A DNA stretch of 64,000 nucleotides, taken from positions 81,972 to 145,971 of the forward strand of contig JANWXM010000006.1 in the NCBI GenBank assembly GCA_025055285.1, read 5' to 3'. The notes under the pieces were generated by a model. The model worked only from the letters and a program-made list of their open reading frames with translations, searched no databases and was not told the origin of the DNA. Below are positions 54,068 through 63,759 of the stretch, piece after piece; position 1 is the first letter of the stretch; the number at the start of each line of letters is the position of its first letter. Both the position numbers and the translations under genes were made by a program. This stretch comes from Saprospiraceae bacterium (lineage in GTDB: Bacteria > Bacteroidota > Bacteroidia > Chitinophagales > Saprospiraceae).

Positions 54068-57000
54068 TTACTGGGTTAGCAGCGTCTGCCCATAGAGTGT
54101 TTGTTGGCTTCCGTCGGGCCATTCAACCTGGAGTACCCATACGAACACACCTGAGTTGAGTAATTGTCCACGAAAGGTGCCATCCCAGCCGACGTTAGAG
54201 TCGTTTATAGAGAAGTTGCTTGCTGAAAACACGCGTTCGCCCCAGCGGTCGTATATCTCGAAAGAGAGAATGCGGGCCTCAGGGCTGCCGTGCACTGTTA
54301 GCAGGTCGTTAACACCATCGCCGTTCGGCGAAAACGCAGTCGGCACGTAAGCTGTCCATTGCTTCTCTACATTAACCAGTAGCCGACCTATTCCTACGCA
54401 CCCAAGAGCATCTGTTATTTGAAGGGTAAACCATCGGGGGAATGTTAGCCCTTGCACTAGCGGATTCGGACAGTCGGTACACGAAAGCCAAGGAGCATCG
54501 TCAACAGCCCAGGCATAACGGAGCGGTGGTTCAGCATTAGTCACCAAAACCTCAAGAATTACGCTCTGGCCAGGGCGTAGCGTTGTATCTGGTCCGAGGG
54601 CTATCTTCAGAGGAGGGCGTTGTTCAAGCGTCAGAGGAGCCAATACAGTTTGACAGCCGTTCTTGTCAACAACGCGCGGCTGATAAGTGCCGGCAGGTAG
54701 GCCAATTTGGCGCGGAGAGCCGTTCCAATTAATACCATCAAGAGAATAGCGATAAGGAGGTGTGCCACCTTCTGTAACAATGACAATTTCACCTGTATAT
54801 GAGCCGAAACAAAGAATGTCTTTCTTTGATGCTTGTCCAGTTAGCGGCGCAGGTTGCATTACCTCAGCTTGCTCCACGAGCGTGCAGCCATTTGCGTCGG
54901 TAAGTGTGAGTGTATAAGTGCCAGCGCTTAAACCAGTAGCACGCGGTCCGGTCTGGCCATTTGACCAAGAAAATTGATAAGGCGGAATACCTCCACTACC
55001 GGAGGAAGAGAGCGCTCCAGTGCTTTCGCCAAAACATTTAGCAGCTTCGGCCTGCAGACGAGCCTTAAGGATTGGCGGTGCTTGCAAGGTAGCAGATACC
55101 GTACCTGTGCAGCCGGCGCGGTCGCTAACGGTTACAGTGTATGTGCCGGCCCGCAGGTTTCTTGCAACGGGCTCTGTGGTTGTTGTGCCATGGCTCCAAG
55201 CATAAGTATAGGGCGGTTGACCGCCCAGGGTTGAGGTTACCAACTGACCATCAGCACTGTCGAAACAGCGCGGAGGTTGAACATGTACAATATATGGCTG
55301 GATCGTTAAAGAAGGTGGAATGGTGATACTTTGCACAGCAGTACACCCCCGTGCGTCAGTAGCTGTAACCGTGTATAGTTGGCCAGGAGCCAACTGTGTG
55401 GCGCGAAGGCCGGTCTGAGGTGGTAAAGTACTCCATTGAAAGGTAAGCCGATTCAAATCTGCTGGTATGGCGCCATATGCTGCTCCTGCAACAAATGCCG
55501 CTCCTCCCCGGATACAGTCTACTTTATCTAAGGATAGCACTAACGACAACGGGGCTTGTTGCACAATTTGAGCTGTTGCTGTGGCCGTGCAGCCGTTTTG
55601 GTCGCTGACGGTAAGGGTGTGAATACCCGCTGGAAGATTTACCTCTGAGGTAGTTTGGCCGCTGGTGCTCCATTGGTAGGTATATGGCGGTGTACCGCCC
55701 ATACCTGCAGCCATTACGAGTTGAGTGGTCTTTTCGGAGCAAATCGTGTCGAGTTCAGGTACCAGTGTGAGTTTTAGTGGAGCATCAGGTTGTTTTAGCG
55801 AGAAGGTTTGAGTCAAAGTACAGCCGTTAGCGTCGCTCAATATGAGGTTGTACTGGCCTGCGCCAAGTTCGTCGAGCACAAGGCTTGTATCGCCATGAAT
55901 CTTTGGACCGCTCCAGAGGGCTGTATAGGGCGCTGTGCCGCCCTTAGGTGACAGGGAGATTCGACCTGTTTGCTGACCATAACAGGCGATGTTTTGAAGT
56001 TGGACGTCCAGCTGTAGCGCTGGAGGTTGTTCGATGGAAGCCACTGCTGTAGCGGTACATCCATTGGCATCGCGAAGAGTCAGGGTATATATGCCAGCAT
56101 TTTTCTGAACGAGGCTAAGCGTGGTGTCGTTGCTGCTCCATGCATAGGTGTATGGTGGAACTCCGCCAGTGACATGGGTTGAAACGCTGCCAGTACTCTC
56201 CCCAAAGCAGCGTACATGTAGGATATCAAAAGAAATGTTGAGTTCAGGGGGTTGCCCTACGTTTGCCGATGCGATGGCTGTGCAACTGTTTTGGTCGCTT
56301 ACCGTGACAGTATAGGTTCCTGCAGGGAGGTTAATTGCGCTCGGCATTGTTTGAGGAGGCATTGTGCTCCACTTGTACGTGAGCGGGCCTGTTCCACCCT
56401 GAGCAGAGGCGCTGACTCTGCCTGTAGGCTGGCCGTGGCAAAGCGCATCCTCCACTGCTAGAGTTACGGTTAACGATGGCGGCGCTTGCAAAGTAATGCT
56501 TGCCGTGGCTGTGCAGCTATTTTGGTCGCTAATAGTTACCGTGTAAGTACCTGCGCCTAGTTTTAATGCCTTTGCGGCGTTTTGCGGAGGCACCGTGCTC
56601 CAGGCATAAGTAATGGAGCCTAAACCACCTTGGGCAATGGCAGAGGCTGCGCCATCATAGCGATCAGCACAAGATGGAGGAATTCCTTCTACAGCCAAGG
56701 TAAGAGGAGGAGGTTGAACAATGAGAGCAAAGGTGGCCTTTGCGCAGCCGTTGGCATCAGTAACTGTAATGCCGTGTATGCCCGCGGGCAACCCCACCGC
56801 TACAGGACTATTTTGGCCTCCTGCCCATTGATACTGATACGGGCCAATACCGCCTGTGGCTGTGATGGTAGCTACGCCAGAGGCTTCACCATGGCAACGC
56901 GCTGGGATAGACGTTACGAAGAGTGCAATTTCAGTAGGCGAGTCGACAGAAGCAGTGGCAGTGGCCGTACAGCCATTGCGGTCTGTTACCGTAACGGTAT

Positions 57001-59524
57001 AAATGCCTGCCTGAAGATTCACAGCGCTAGGCTGAGTTTGCCCTTTAGGGTCGCTCCACAAAAACTGATAAGGAGGAAGACCACCACTAACTTCGGCACG
57101 CAAAGAGCCATCGTCTCCGCCAAAACAACTCACATCTTTTTTCCTCAAGGAAATCATGGGAGGAGGTGGTGAGCCTACCGTAATGGTCAATTGCCGTTGA
57201 CATCCCGACCCATCGGTAATCCGGGCAGGGTAGGTTCCTGGAGCGAGTTGTTCGAAAATACCCGTTTGATTTGTTTGCGTTCCCAATGCGAAGCTATAGG
57301 GCGGATTTAGCCCATCAGGCTTTAGAACAACACGCCCGTTGGCAGCATTAGCACACGAGGCATCGGTAACGAAGGCTGTCACTACAGGCTGCTCGCAATT
57401 AGAACAGACAGCTGTCGCTACAGAGGCAGGGCAAGGTGTAGCGCCAACGGCCTGTACCTGTAGGCTTACCGTAGTACCCGGAGATAGGCCGCTCACAGTG
57501 TGTTCAAGTATGCCGTTGGCAGGGCTCCAGCCTGCACCACCTACACTGACTAAGTAGCCGATTGCACCAGCAATCTCCTCCCACGTAAAGGTTATAGAAG
57601 AAGGCGAGTAAGAGCCGCAGTTTACTTTGGGCGCGGGTAAAGGAGTTGCCGTATTTACGGTAATAGAATCTTCCACTGTGCAGCCGTAAGAATCTGTAGC
57701 CACTACGCGGTAGGTCACGGTGTCTGTTGGTACAACGTTGGTCACCGGACAAGTTGAACACGAGACCTGGGTGGCAGGCGTCCAGAGGTATTGAATCTTA
57801 TAGGAGGGCTCAAAAGTGATAGACCAATGCTGAAGAGTGCCGATGAAGCCATTTTGGTCGTCCTTGAGTACCAATCGCCACGTGCCATTTATGGGACTGC
57901 CCCATAGGTCGGACCACGGACCTTCAGGCTGCCATTCCCCTGTAAAAGGTGCCTCACTGGCCGTAGCAGAGGTGATACTGCGTGAAGCCGTAGGAGTGAA
58001 GCAAGTTTGGGTAAAATTTTTCCCATTAGCTCCGCAGTCAGTCATTAGTTCTAAAACTTGACCTCCTGGTGAAATAATGTAGGCATCAATGTCGTCTACC
58101 CAGCCATGTTTCAGGGTAAGGCATATGGAGCGAATCGTGCCAGGCTGGACAGTAGGCGGCGATACGCCGAACACTGTAAGTGAGGAAGTAACTGGCGTAT
58201 TTACAGGATGAATTTGCAGTGGTTGAGTGTTCTCAAAAAAGGGAGGCTGCGGCACTGGTATGGGCAAAGTGCCATTTAGGGTTATAGACATGTTCCCATC
58301 CTTGCAGAATAGGGTATCTTTAGGCAAAGAGGGCGGTGCTAGGGTATTCTCTCGAATGTAAAGGAAAAATGTATCGCGGTGGCACGGGTCGCGGCGTATG
58401 TCCAGGGCGAGCCATTCGTCTCCTTCATTTAGGCTATCTTTCAAGGCTTGAATAGGCAAAACAACTTCGCGCTGGCCTGCGGGAATTACGGCATGGGAAG
58501 GAATAGGTGTAATGTCTACGCCATTTAGCGCCGTTCCGAAGATTCGATAATCTAGAGAAACGTCGGTTGCGCTGGGTTCAGGCAAGCGGAAAGTTAAAAT
58601 CGCAGGCGCGCATCCCTCAACGAGAACGCCGTCCAAATTAGGGCTAACTAGAGTAGTGCGAACAGCACCAGTACCGAAACTTTTAGCTTCAAGAAAAACT
58701 CCCGAGTCGTAGACAGGGTCGCCCACATCAGCAATGACCAGGCGGATGACATACGTATCGCAAGGGACGACTACAGCTTCGGCAGTAAATACACCTGTTA
58801 GACCATCGTAAGTGGGTTGCTTGTTCGAGTTGAGGTTGTTGATATATAGTTGGGCGTTTCTCGGTGGACAGGGACGGTTGGCCGTAGGATTGCCGGGATG
58901 TATGTTGTTTATAGCTACTGGCAGCGAAGTGCCGGGAATGCGGGCGATGTTAGTCGGTTTTGGATAACCAGGGCCAGAGATGAAAAACCCAAAAATGTCG
59001 TTGTAGTCGCTACATGCGAATTCTGGATACTCCTCCGAAGCAAAGCAATAGCGAAATCGGAGCGTATCGGCTGTTGGAATGAATCGAATGGTGTAGGCAG
59101 TAATGTCATAGAGCGCTCCTGAGGAAATAGGCGAGAGATCTGGGTCTGTACCTGGAACAAGGCCACTAAGGTTATTCGTAGCAAATACGCTGCCCACCTG
59201 GTCGGCTCCAAAAGGGCCTGCCGTAGGGTTGATTGTTTCAGCCAAGCCTGTAGTCATTACAATACCGCGTTCTAAACCAACAGCTTGGAGGCCACCAGTA
59301 AAATAGCCAACAGATGTAGCCTTTCCGCTGTATGAAATACTCAACACTTCTATGCCATTGCCGAGAAAGACGTTAGAGATTAAGTTGGTTGGAGTAAAGG
59401 GCGATGTGGCGGCTGAAGTAACCTGCATCGATTGAGTTTGGGCTCCTCCGGACAATGCCAGCATCAGAACCACTGCACCGAACATCCAAGTGCAAACCTT
59501 CCCTGATAGCAAAACGCACTCCAT
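54068..59524 (-). CDS. giant SprB-repeat surface protein with T9SS type B sorting domain
   Basis: The 1818-residue protein has a signal peptide and a choice-of-anchor L domain (~35-270, FRYCFASEEYPEFACSDYND). A Calx-beta-like unit and a P-domain follow (~425-575, KHGWVDDIDAYIISPGGQV). Then come a fibronectin-like stretch and twelve SprB repeats of ~75 residues (~680-1640), each with a GGxPPYxYxW and AGxYTVTVxDxNGCTAT pattern. The type B sorting tail is YVPTAFSPNGDGVNDLL ... EIYDRWGERVF. It is a likely T9SS-exported filament or adhesin, comparable to the gliding adhesin SprB. No gliding or T9SS machinery genes are in the window. Confidence 0.9.
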   Translation of the reverse strand: MECVLLSGKVCTWMFGAVVLMLALSGGAQTQSMQVTSAATSPFTPTNLISNVFLGNGIEVLSISYSGKATSVGYFTGGLQAVGLERGIVMTTGLAETINPTAGPFGADQVGSVFATNNLSGLVPGTDPDLSPISSGALYDITAYTIRFIPTADTLRFRYCFASEEYPEFACSDYNDIFGFFISGPGYPKPTNIARIPGTSLPVAINNIHPGNPTANRPCPPRNAQLYINNLNSNKQPTYDGLTGVFTAEAVVVPCDTYVIRLVIADVGDPVYDSGVFLEAKSFGTGAVRTTLVSPNLDGVLVEGCAPAILTFRLPEPSATDVSLDYRIFGTALNGVDITPIPSHAVIPAGQREVVLPIQALKDSLNEGDEWLALDIRRDPCHRDTFFLYIRENTLAPPSLPKDTLFCKDGNMSITLNGTLPIPVPQPPFFENTQPLQIHPVNTPVTSSLTVFGVSPPTVQPGTIRSICLTLKHGWVDDIDAYIISPGGQVLELMTDCGANGKNFTQTCFTPTASRSITSATASEAPFTGEWQPEGPWSDLWGSPINGTWRLVLKDDQNGFIGTLQHWSITFEPSYKIQYLWTPATQVSCSTCPVTNVVPTDTVTYRVVATDSYGCTVEDSITVNTATPLPAPKVNCGSYSPSSITFTWEEIAGAIGYLVSVGGAGWSPANGILEHTVSGLSPGTTVSLQVQAVGATPCPASVATAVCSNCEQPVVTAFVTDASCANAANGRVVLKPDGLNPPYSFALGTQTNQTGIFEQLAPGTYPARITDGSGCQRQLTITVGSPPPPMISLRKKDVSCFGGDDGSLRAEVSGGLPPYQFLWSDPKGQTQPSAVNLQAGIYTVTVTDRNGCTATATASVDSPTEIALFVTSIPARCHGEASGVATITATGGIGPYQYQWAGGQNSPVAVGLPAGIHGITVTDANGCAKATFALIVQPPPLTLAVEGIPPSCADRYDGAASAIAQGGLGSITYAWSTVPPQNAAKALKLGAGTYTVTISDQNSCTATASITLQAPPSLTVTLAVEDALCHGQPTGRVSASAQGGTGPLTYKWSTMPPQTMPSAINLPAGTYTVTVSDQNSCTAIASANVGQPPELNISFDILHVRCFGESTGSVSTHVTGGVPPYTYAWSSNDTTLSLVQKNAGIYTLTLRDANGCTATAVASIEQPPALQLDVQLQNIACYGQQTGRISLSPKGGTAPYTALWSGPKIHGDTSLVLDELGAGQYNLILSDANGCTLTQTFSLKQPDAPLKLTLVPELDTICSEKTTQLVMAAGMGGTPPYTYQWSTSGQTTSEVNLPAGIHTLTVSDQNGCTATATAQIVQQAPLSLVLSLDKVDCIRGGAAFVAGAAYGAIPADLNRLTFQWSTLPPQTGLRATQLAPGQLYTVTATDARGCTAVQSITIPPSLTIQPYIVHVQPPRCFDSADGQLVTSTLGGQPPYTYAWSHGTTTTEPVARNLRAGTYTVTVSDRAGCTGTVSATLQAPPILKARLQAEAAKCFGESTGALSSSGSGGIPPYQFSWSNGQTGPRATGLSAGTYTLTLTDANGCTLVEQAEVMQPAPLTGQASKKDILCFGSYTGEIVIVTEGGTPPYRYSLDGINWNGSPRQIGLPAGTYQPRVVDKNGCQTVLAPLTLEQRPPLKIALGPDTTLRPGQSVILEVLVTNAEPPLRYAWAVDDAPWLSCTDCPNPLVQGLTFPRWFTLQITDALGCVGIGRLLVNVEKQWTAYVPTAFSPNGDGVNDLLTVHGSPEARILSFEIYDRWGERVFSASNFSINDSNVGWDGTFRGQLLNSGVFVWVLQVEWPDGSQQTLYGQTLLTQ

Positions 59525-59781
59525 AGCCGACTCTTCAAAATTTCACGGCTTAAATCGAGTGAATAAAGAAAAAGGAAGCCGCCTTCAACCCAATAATTTT
59601 TTTCTACAGAAGAATACGGTACTGTCGTAAAGGTCAATTTGCGGGTATTTTTGTTGCACGTAATTCATTTAGATTATCCAACAAATGCGCAGAGACGTCC
59701 TCCTTTAGCGTAAAGGACACTCCTCTATCGTTGAGATTATCTCTAAATCTTTTATTTAAACACATCCGTAGTACTTCCCTC

Positions 59782-60675
59782 ATGAACGACAAACGACCTC
59801 CTCGCGTAGCTGGCTTTACCTTTGTCCGAAACGCTGTGCTCTACGATTATCCAGTTCTGGAAGCCATACAATCCATCTTGCCAGTTTGCGATTATTTTGT
59901 TGTTGCTGTAGGGCGCTCTGAGGATGAAACACTTGACTTAGTGCGCAGCCTGAATGATCCACGCTTGCACATTGTAGAAACCGTTTGGGACGAAACCCTA
60001 CGCACAGGCGGACGCGTGTTGGCTGAGGAGACTAATAAGGCCTTTGACGCCATACCTACCGAATACGATTGGTGTTTCTACATCCAAGCGGATGAATGTG
60101 TTCATGAGCAAGATTTGCCTATTATTCAAGATGCGATGAGTCGTTGGCTTTGCGATGTTCAAACGGAGGGCCTCCTATTTCAATATCGGCACTTTTACGG
60201 CTCTTACGACTACATAGGCGTTAGCCGGCGTTGGTATCGGCGCGAGGTACGCATTATTCGCAACGATAAGCGCATTCGTTCGTGGCGCGATGCTCAAGGG
60301 TTCCGCATCAATGGAAGAAAGCTGAAGGTGCGCTTGTTGGATGCTTATATCTACCATTACGGTTGGGTAAAGCCTCCCGAGGCACAGCAACGCAAACAGC
60401 GCCATTTTCAGCGGTGGTGGCATTCTGACGAGGTTGTCCAGCGCCTTGTAGGCAATGCGCCTAGTTATATGTACGATGACACAGAACCTCTAGAGCGCTT
60501 TCAGGGTACACATCCCGCCGTTATACAGCCTCGTATTCAGGCCCTTAATTGGTACTTTAACGTTGACCCTGCGCGAGCTCGCTGGCCGTGGAAAGACCGC
60601 CTTTCGCGGTGGATAGAGCGACATACGGGCTGGCGACCCGGAGAGTATAAAAATTACTATCTCCTTCGTAATTAG
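59782..60675 (+). CDS. glycosyltransferase, GT2-like
   Basis: The 297-residue protein has a GT-A type N-terminus: RVAGFTFVRNAVLYDYPVLE, DYFVVAVGRSEDETLDLVRS and the metal-binding region FYIQADECVHEQ. It lacks transmembrane helices. GT2-like enzymes add sugars to lipids, polysaccharides or proteins; a role with the neighbouring giant surface protein, on the opposite strand, is possible but not supported beyond proximity. The ATG at 59782 is preferred over a TTG at 59731. The intergenic region upstream (59525-59781) holds no recognised promoter. Confidence 0.82.
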   Translation: MNDKRPPRVAGFTFVRNAVLYDYPVLEAIQSILPVCDYFVVAVGRSEDETLDLVRSLNDPRLHIVETVWDETLRTGGRVLAEETNKAFDAIPTEYDWCFYIQADECVHEQDLPIIQDAMSRWLCDVQTEGLLFQYRHFYGSYDYIGVSRRWYRREVRIIRNDKRIRSWRDAQGFRINGRKLKVRLLDAYIYHYGWVKPPEAQQRKQRHFQRWWHSDEVVQRLVGNAPSYMYDDTEPLERFQGTHPAVIQPRIQALNWYFNVDPARARWPWKDRLSRWIERHTGWRPGEYKNYYLLRN

Positions 60676-60856
60676 CGCAAACAGTGCAATGCGCACATGA
60701 ATGCCTGTACTCGCAGTTCAAACTACTTCCTCCTTGTTTTAACCGTAGCGGGGGGATGCGTTGTTATTGCCCTGTAGTTTACTGTCAGGAACTTGGCTCC
60801 AAACGCTATAGGTACTATGCCTTCCCTCGTACACACTGCCTCATATCTTCTTAACC

Positions 60857-61294
60857 ATGCGTGTTATTGCTCTTTGTCTGCTTCAGCATCGAGATTGCCT
60901 TCTTTTACAAGAATTTTGGCACGAGTTTGATAACTACAAGTACTATCGGCCTCCTGGCGGCGGTGTTGAACATGGCGAGCGCGCAGAAGAAGCCGTACGC
61001 CGCGAAATGTGGGAGGAGCTCAATTCACCGATAGATGATGTACGTCTGGTCGAGGTATTTGAGAATCTTTTCCGTTATGGCGGCGAGCAGCGTCACGAAA
61101 TTGTCTTCCTTTTTCAGGCAACTCCTTTAGGAAGCCACCTCTTCGCCAGTAATGAAGTGGTGATCAGAGAAAACGGCAGGTTGCGTAAAGGTTTATGGGT
61201 ACCCTTGTCTAAGCTCTTACGGCGGGAAGTAGTAATATGTCCTCAACGGCTCTCCGAGCTTTTGTTAAGAGGCAGGTTACCTCTCAGTTACTAA
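60857..61294 (+). CDS. Nudix hydrolase
   Basis: The 145-residue protein has a complete Nudix box, GGGVEHGERAEEAVRREMWEEL, fitting Gx5Ex7REUxEExGU with Leu before the final position. The N-terminal MRVIALCLLQHRDCLLLQEF is a strand typical of the fold. It hydrolyses a nucleoside-diphosphate-linked substrate of unknown identity. It overlaps the convergent FAD oxidoreductase by 11 bases at its 3' end. Confidence 0.9.
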   Translation: MRVIALCLLQHRDCLLLQEFWHEFDNYKYYRPPGGGVEHGERAEEAVRREMWEELNSPIDDVRLVEVFENLFRYGGEQRHEIVFLFQATPLGSHLFASNEVVIRENGRLRKGLWVPLSKLLRREVVICPQRLSELLLRGRLPLSY

Positions 61295-62873
61295 GCGCAG
61301 CGGCAATTGCCTGGGCGGCGCGCTGGCCATCCATAGCAGCAGAGAGAATGCCGCCGGCATAGCCCGCTCCTTCGCCGCAGGGAAAGAGGAATGCCGCGTC
61401 GGGGTGCATGCCGGTACGCGCATCCCGTGGGATACGGATAGGAGCGCTAGTGCGGCTCTCGGGTGCTACTACGATCGCCTCTGCTGTTAAATAGTTGCGA
61501 AATATACGGTTAAATTGCTTCATTCCTTCGCGCAGGCGCCGATAGATGAAAGAAGGCAGCAATTCGTACAAGGGAGCAGGGAATATGCCTGGTATATAGG
61601 ACGAGTCTGGCAGGTCGGCCGAAAGTCGCCCGGCAACGAAATCTGTTAGGCGCAAGGCTGGTGCGCGCTGACTTCCATCGCCAGCTTCAAACATTCGACG
61701 TTCTACTTCAGCCTGGAAGGCGAGGTGAGCAAATACTCCATGGTGCTGCCAGGGTTCCAAGTCGGATGCCTCAACAGCAACCACAACACCCGAGTTGGCA
61801 AAAGGTGAATCGCGTCGGCTCATGCTCATGCCATTAGTTACCAATTCTCCGGGGGCAGTGGCAGCTGGTACGATGAGTCCACCTGGACACATGCAAAAGG
61901 AGAATACGCCGCGCCCTTGTACTTGGCAGGTTAAGCTGTAGCTTGCTGCTGGCAAATGTTCACCGCGCTGAGGGCGGTGATATTGTATGGCATCAACGAG
62001 GGTTTGCGGATGTTCGACGCGCACTCCTAAAGCGAATGGTTTTGCTTCAAGGCGCAAACCACGCGCGTAAAGGAGCTGATACACGTCTCGAGCAGAGTGT
62101 CCAGTAGCCAAAAGCACGGCATCCGCTAGCCATTCGCGCACAGGGCCATCGCCAGCCTCTGTTACTTCTTGACAGATAACACCAATAGCCCGACCGTTAT
62201 GCAAAAGCAAGTCGGTCATCCATTGACCAAAGTGCACTTCTCCGCCATAGCGTTCTATAGTAGCGCGCAAATTTTGTACGACACCGGGCAACTTATTAGA
62301 GCCGATGTGTGGATGGGCCTCTATCAAGATGTCGCTTTTTGCCCCGTGTTCCACAAGCAGGCGTAGTACTTTGCGCCAATCACCTCGCTTTACAGACCGT
62401 GTATACAATTTGCCGTCTGAATAGGTGCCAGCACCGCCCTCTCCAAAGCAGTAATTGGAATGAGGATTGACGATGCTAAACTGTTGAATGGCCCGCAAAT
62501 CGCGGCGACGTGAGCGCGCATCTTTACCTCGGTCAAGAACAATTGGCTTGATTCCTCGCTCAATTAGTTCAAGAGCAGCGAAATAGCCCGCAGGCCCAGC
62601 GCCCACAATCAGCACGCGCGGAGCCTTTTCATGCAAAGGGCGATAGCCATCAAGGATAGCCGGTTCGGGTATGAAAACTTCGTCTGGCTCGTAAATTTCT
62701 ACGCGCACCCGATAAACGGGCTCTCGTCCGCGAGCGTCCAGGGAGACACGCAATACTTCTACATGCCCTATTTGGGCAGGCGAGCGCCCTATTGCCTCCG
62801 CGGCCTTTTGCCGCAATCGTTCCTTGTCCTGCCGCTCGCAGGGAAGGAGCACAATCTCTAAAACAGCAGCCAT
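61284..62873 (-). CDS. FAD-dependent oxidoreductase (COG2509-like)
   Basis: The 529-residue flavoprotein has an N-terminal ~80-residue domain followed by the FAD Rossmann motif VLIVGAGPAGYFAA (Gly91, Gly93, Gly96) and the characteristic FGEGGAGTYSDGKLYTR. SCQVQGRGVFSFCMCPGG and the C-terminal FPCGEGAGYAGGILSAAMDG fit the uncharacterised FAD-dependent dehydrogenase group. Its substrate is unknown. The start at 62873 is 71 bases downstream of the small exported protein gene on the same strand, and they may be cotranscribed. Confidence 0.86.
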   Translation of the reverse strand: MAAVLEIVLLPCERQDKERLRQKAAEAIGRSPAQIGHVEVLRVSLDARGREPVYRVRVEIYEPDEVFIPEPAILDGYRPLHEKAPRVLIVGAGPAGYFAALELIERGIKPIVLDRGKDARSRRRDLRAIQQFSIVNPHSNYCFGEGGAGTYSDGKLYTRSVKRGDWRKVLRLLVEHGAKSDILIEAHPHIGSNKLPGVVQNLRATIERYGGEVHFGQWMTDLLLHNGRAIGVICQEVTEAGDGPVREWLADAVLLATGHSARDVYQLLYARGLRLEAKPFALGVRVEHPQTLVDAIQYHRPQRGEHLPAASYSLTCQVQGRGVFSFCMCPGGLIVPAATAPGELVTNGMSMSRRDSPFANSGVVVAVEASDLEPWQHHGVFAHLAFQAEVERRMFEAGDGSQRAPALRLTDFVAGRLSADLPDSSYIPGIFPAPLYELLPSFIYRRLREGMKQFNRIFRNYLTAEAIVVAPESRTSAPIRIPRDARTGMHPDAAFLFPCGEGAGYAGGILSAAMDGQRAAQAIAAALSN

Positions 62874-62944
62874 ATTGAACGTTCCGTTTCCATCGGAAAA
62901 GCTCTTGTTATGGCAATCGCTAACAGAGAACTCTTTTCAGAGTG

Positions 62945-63421
62945 CTATGGCGTCTTTCGCCGTAAGGTCTTGGGTTTTTCTACCTGGTCGGGTTGCCACT
63001 CTGCAGGATTAAACTCGTAAAAGTCGGGAACAAAAACTTTGACGATTGTTTGCTCTAGGCACACCTTCTTTTTGCCCTCGCGAAACATCGCAATAGGTTC
63101 GCGCCGACGTACTTTTGTACGGATGCGCAGAGTATTTCCCTGGCGTTCTGACTCGAAAGCATACCGACCTTGTCGGATAAGCGCATCCACGCGTTCGGGC
63201 GAAGCATCCCAAACTTGCACATGTACTTCTGTGAGAATGCTTGTCCCTGCCCACGAGTGCACCTCCGGATAAACAAAATTTACCAACTCAAGAATAACTG
63301 TTTCAACGGAGTCCACAGCAAAAATTTGATATACTGTGCGCTCCATTTGAGCATAGGCAGATGGAATATTTAATTTACACCACACAATAAAACCTATCCA
63401 AATAAGAATGTTCTTTCTCAT
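62945..63421 (-). CDS. exported protein of unknown function
   Basis: The 158-residue product has a signal peptide (MRKNILIWIGFIVWCKLNIPSAYA, cleavage near residue 25). The mature part looks like a beta-sheet domain (YQIFAVDSVETVILELVN, EVHVQVWDASPERVD, TLRIRTKVRRREPI) with a single-strand repetition, ending with PDQVEKPKTLRRKTP. The pattern of an adhesin-like or DUF4097-type beta repeat is possible but I do not recognise a family. The ATG at 63421 is preferred over a start at 63433. Confidence 0.7.
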   Translation of the reverse strand: MRKNILIWIGFIVWCKLNIPSAYAQMERTVYQIFAVDSVETVILELVNFVYPEVHSWAGTSILTEVHVQVWDASPERVDALIRQGRYAFESERQGNTLRIRTKVRRREPIAMFREGKKKVCLEQTIVKVFVPDFYEFNPAEWQPDQVEKPKTLRRKTP

Positions 63422-63759
63422 AAAAAAACACAAAACAATTTTGATTTAAGGAAAGGTAGGGCAGCAACAACTTATTTTGCGACATATGCGGCGAGGCCTC
63501 ATAATTTTATGCAAGGCCTCCTTCTCTTGCTCAGCTTAGGCTGAAAAGGAGTTTATCTTCCTTTATCCGGGGCCTCTCCTGACAACGCCTGTACTGTCAC
63601 ACACACACCCAGCGGAGGTACAGGTCGTGTGGCGAGCGAGAGGGCGTGCCGGGCTGCTGACTTTCCATACGAGGGCAAACATACGCCCTCGATGCGAACA
63701 ACACCCGCCTCGCCCAGGCAAAAAATGTGCTTGTCTTTCGCCTGCCGCAACCAACGACC
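63422..63759. other. 338-base region with no recognised gene
   Basis: Contains a short inverted repeat (GAGGCCT at 63493-63499 with AGGCCTC at 63514-63520) and no U-run. A short minus-strand frame (63553-63750) has no family resemblance and was not called. Confidence 0.35.

Noticed and set aside
56630..57172. A 180-codon plus-strand frame opposite the SprB-repeat gene.
   Set aside because: Antisense to repeated coding sequence, with no family resemblance or promoter.
54500..57200. Regularly spaced similar sequences that could be mistaken for a CRISPR array.
   Set aside because: The unit is ~225 bases and in frame as a ~75-residue SprB protein repeat, with no short identical repeats and spacers.
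63553..63750. A 65-codon minus-strand frame downstream of the Rpn-like gene.
   Set aside because: Overlaps other equally long frames in GC-rich sequence; no domain or start signal.
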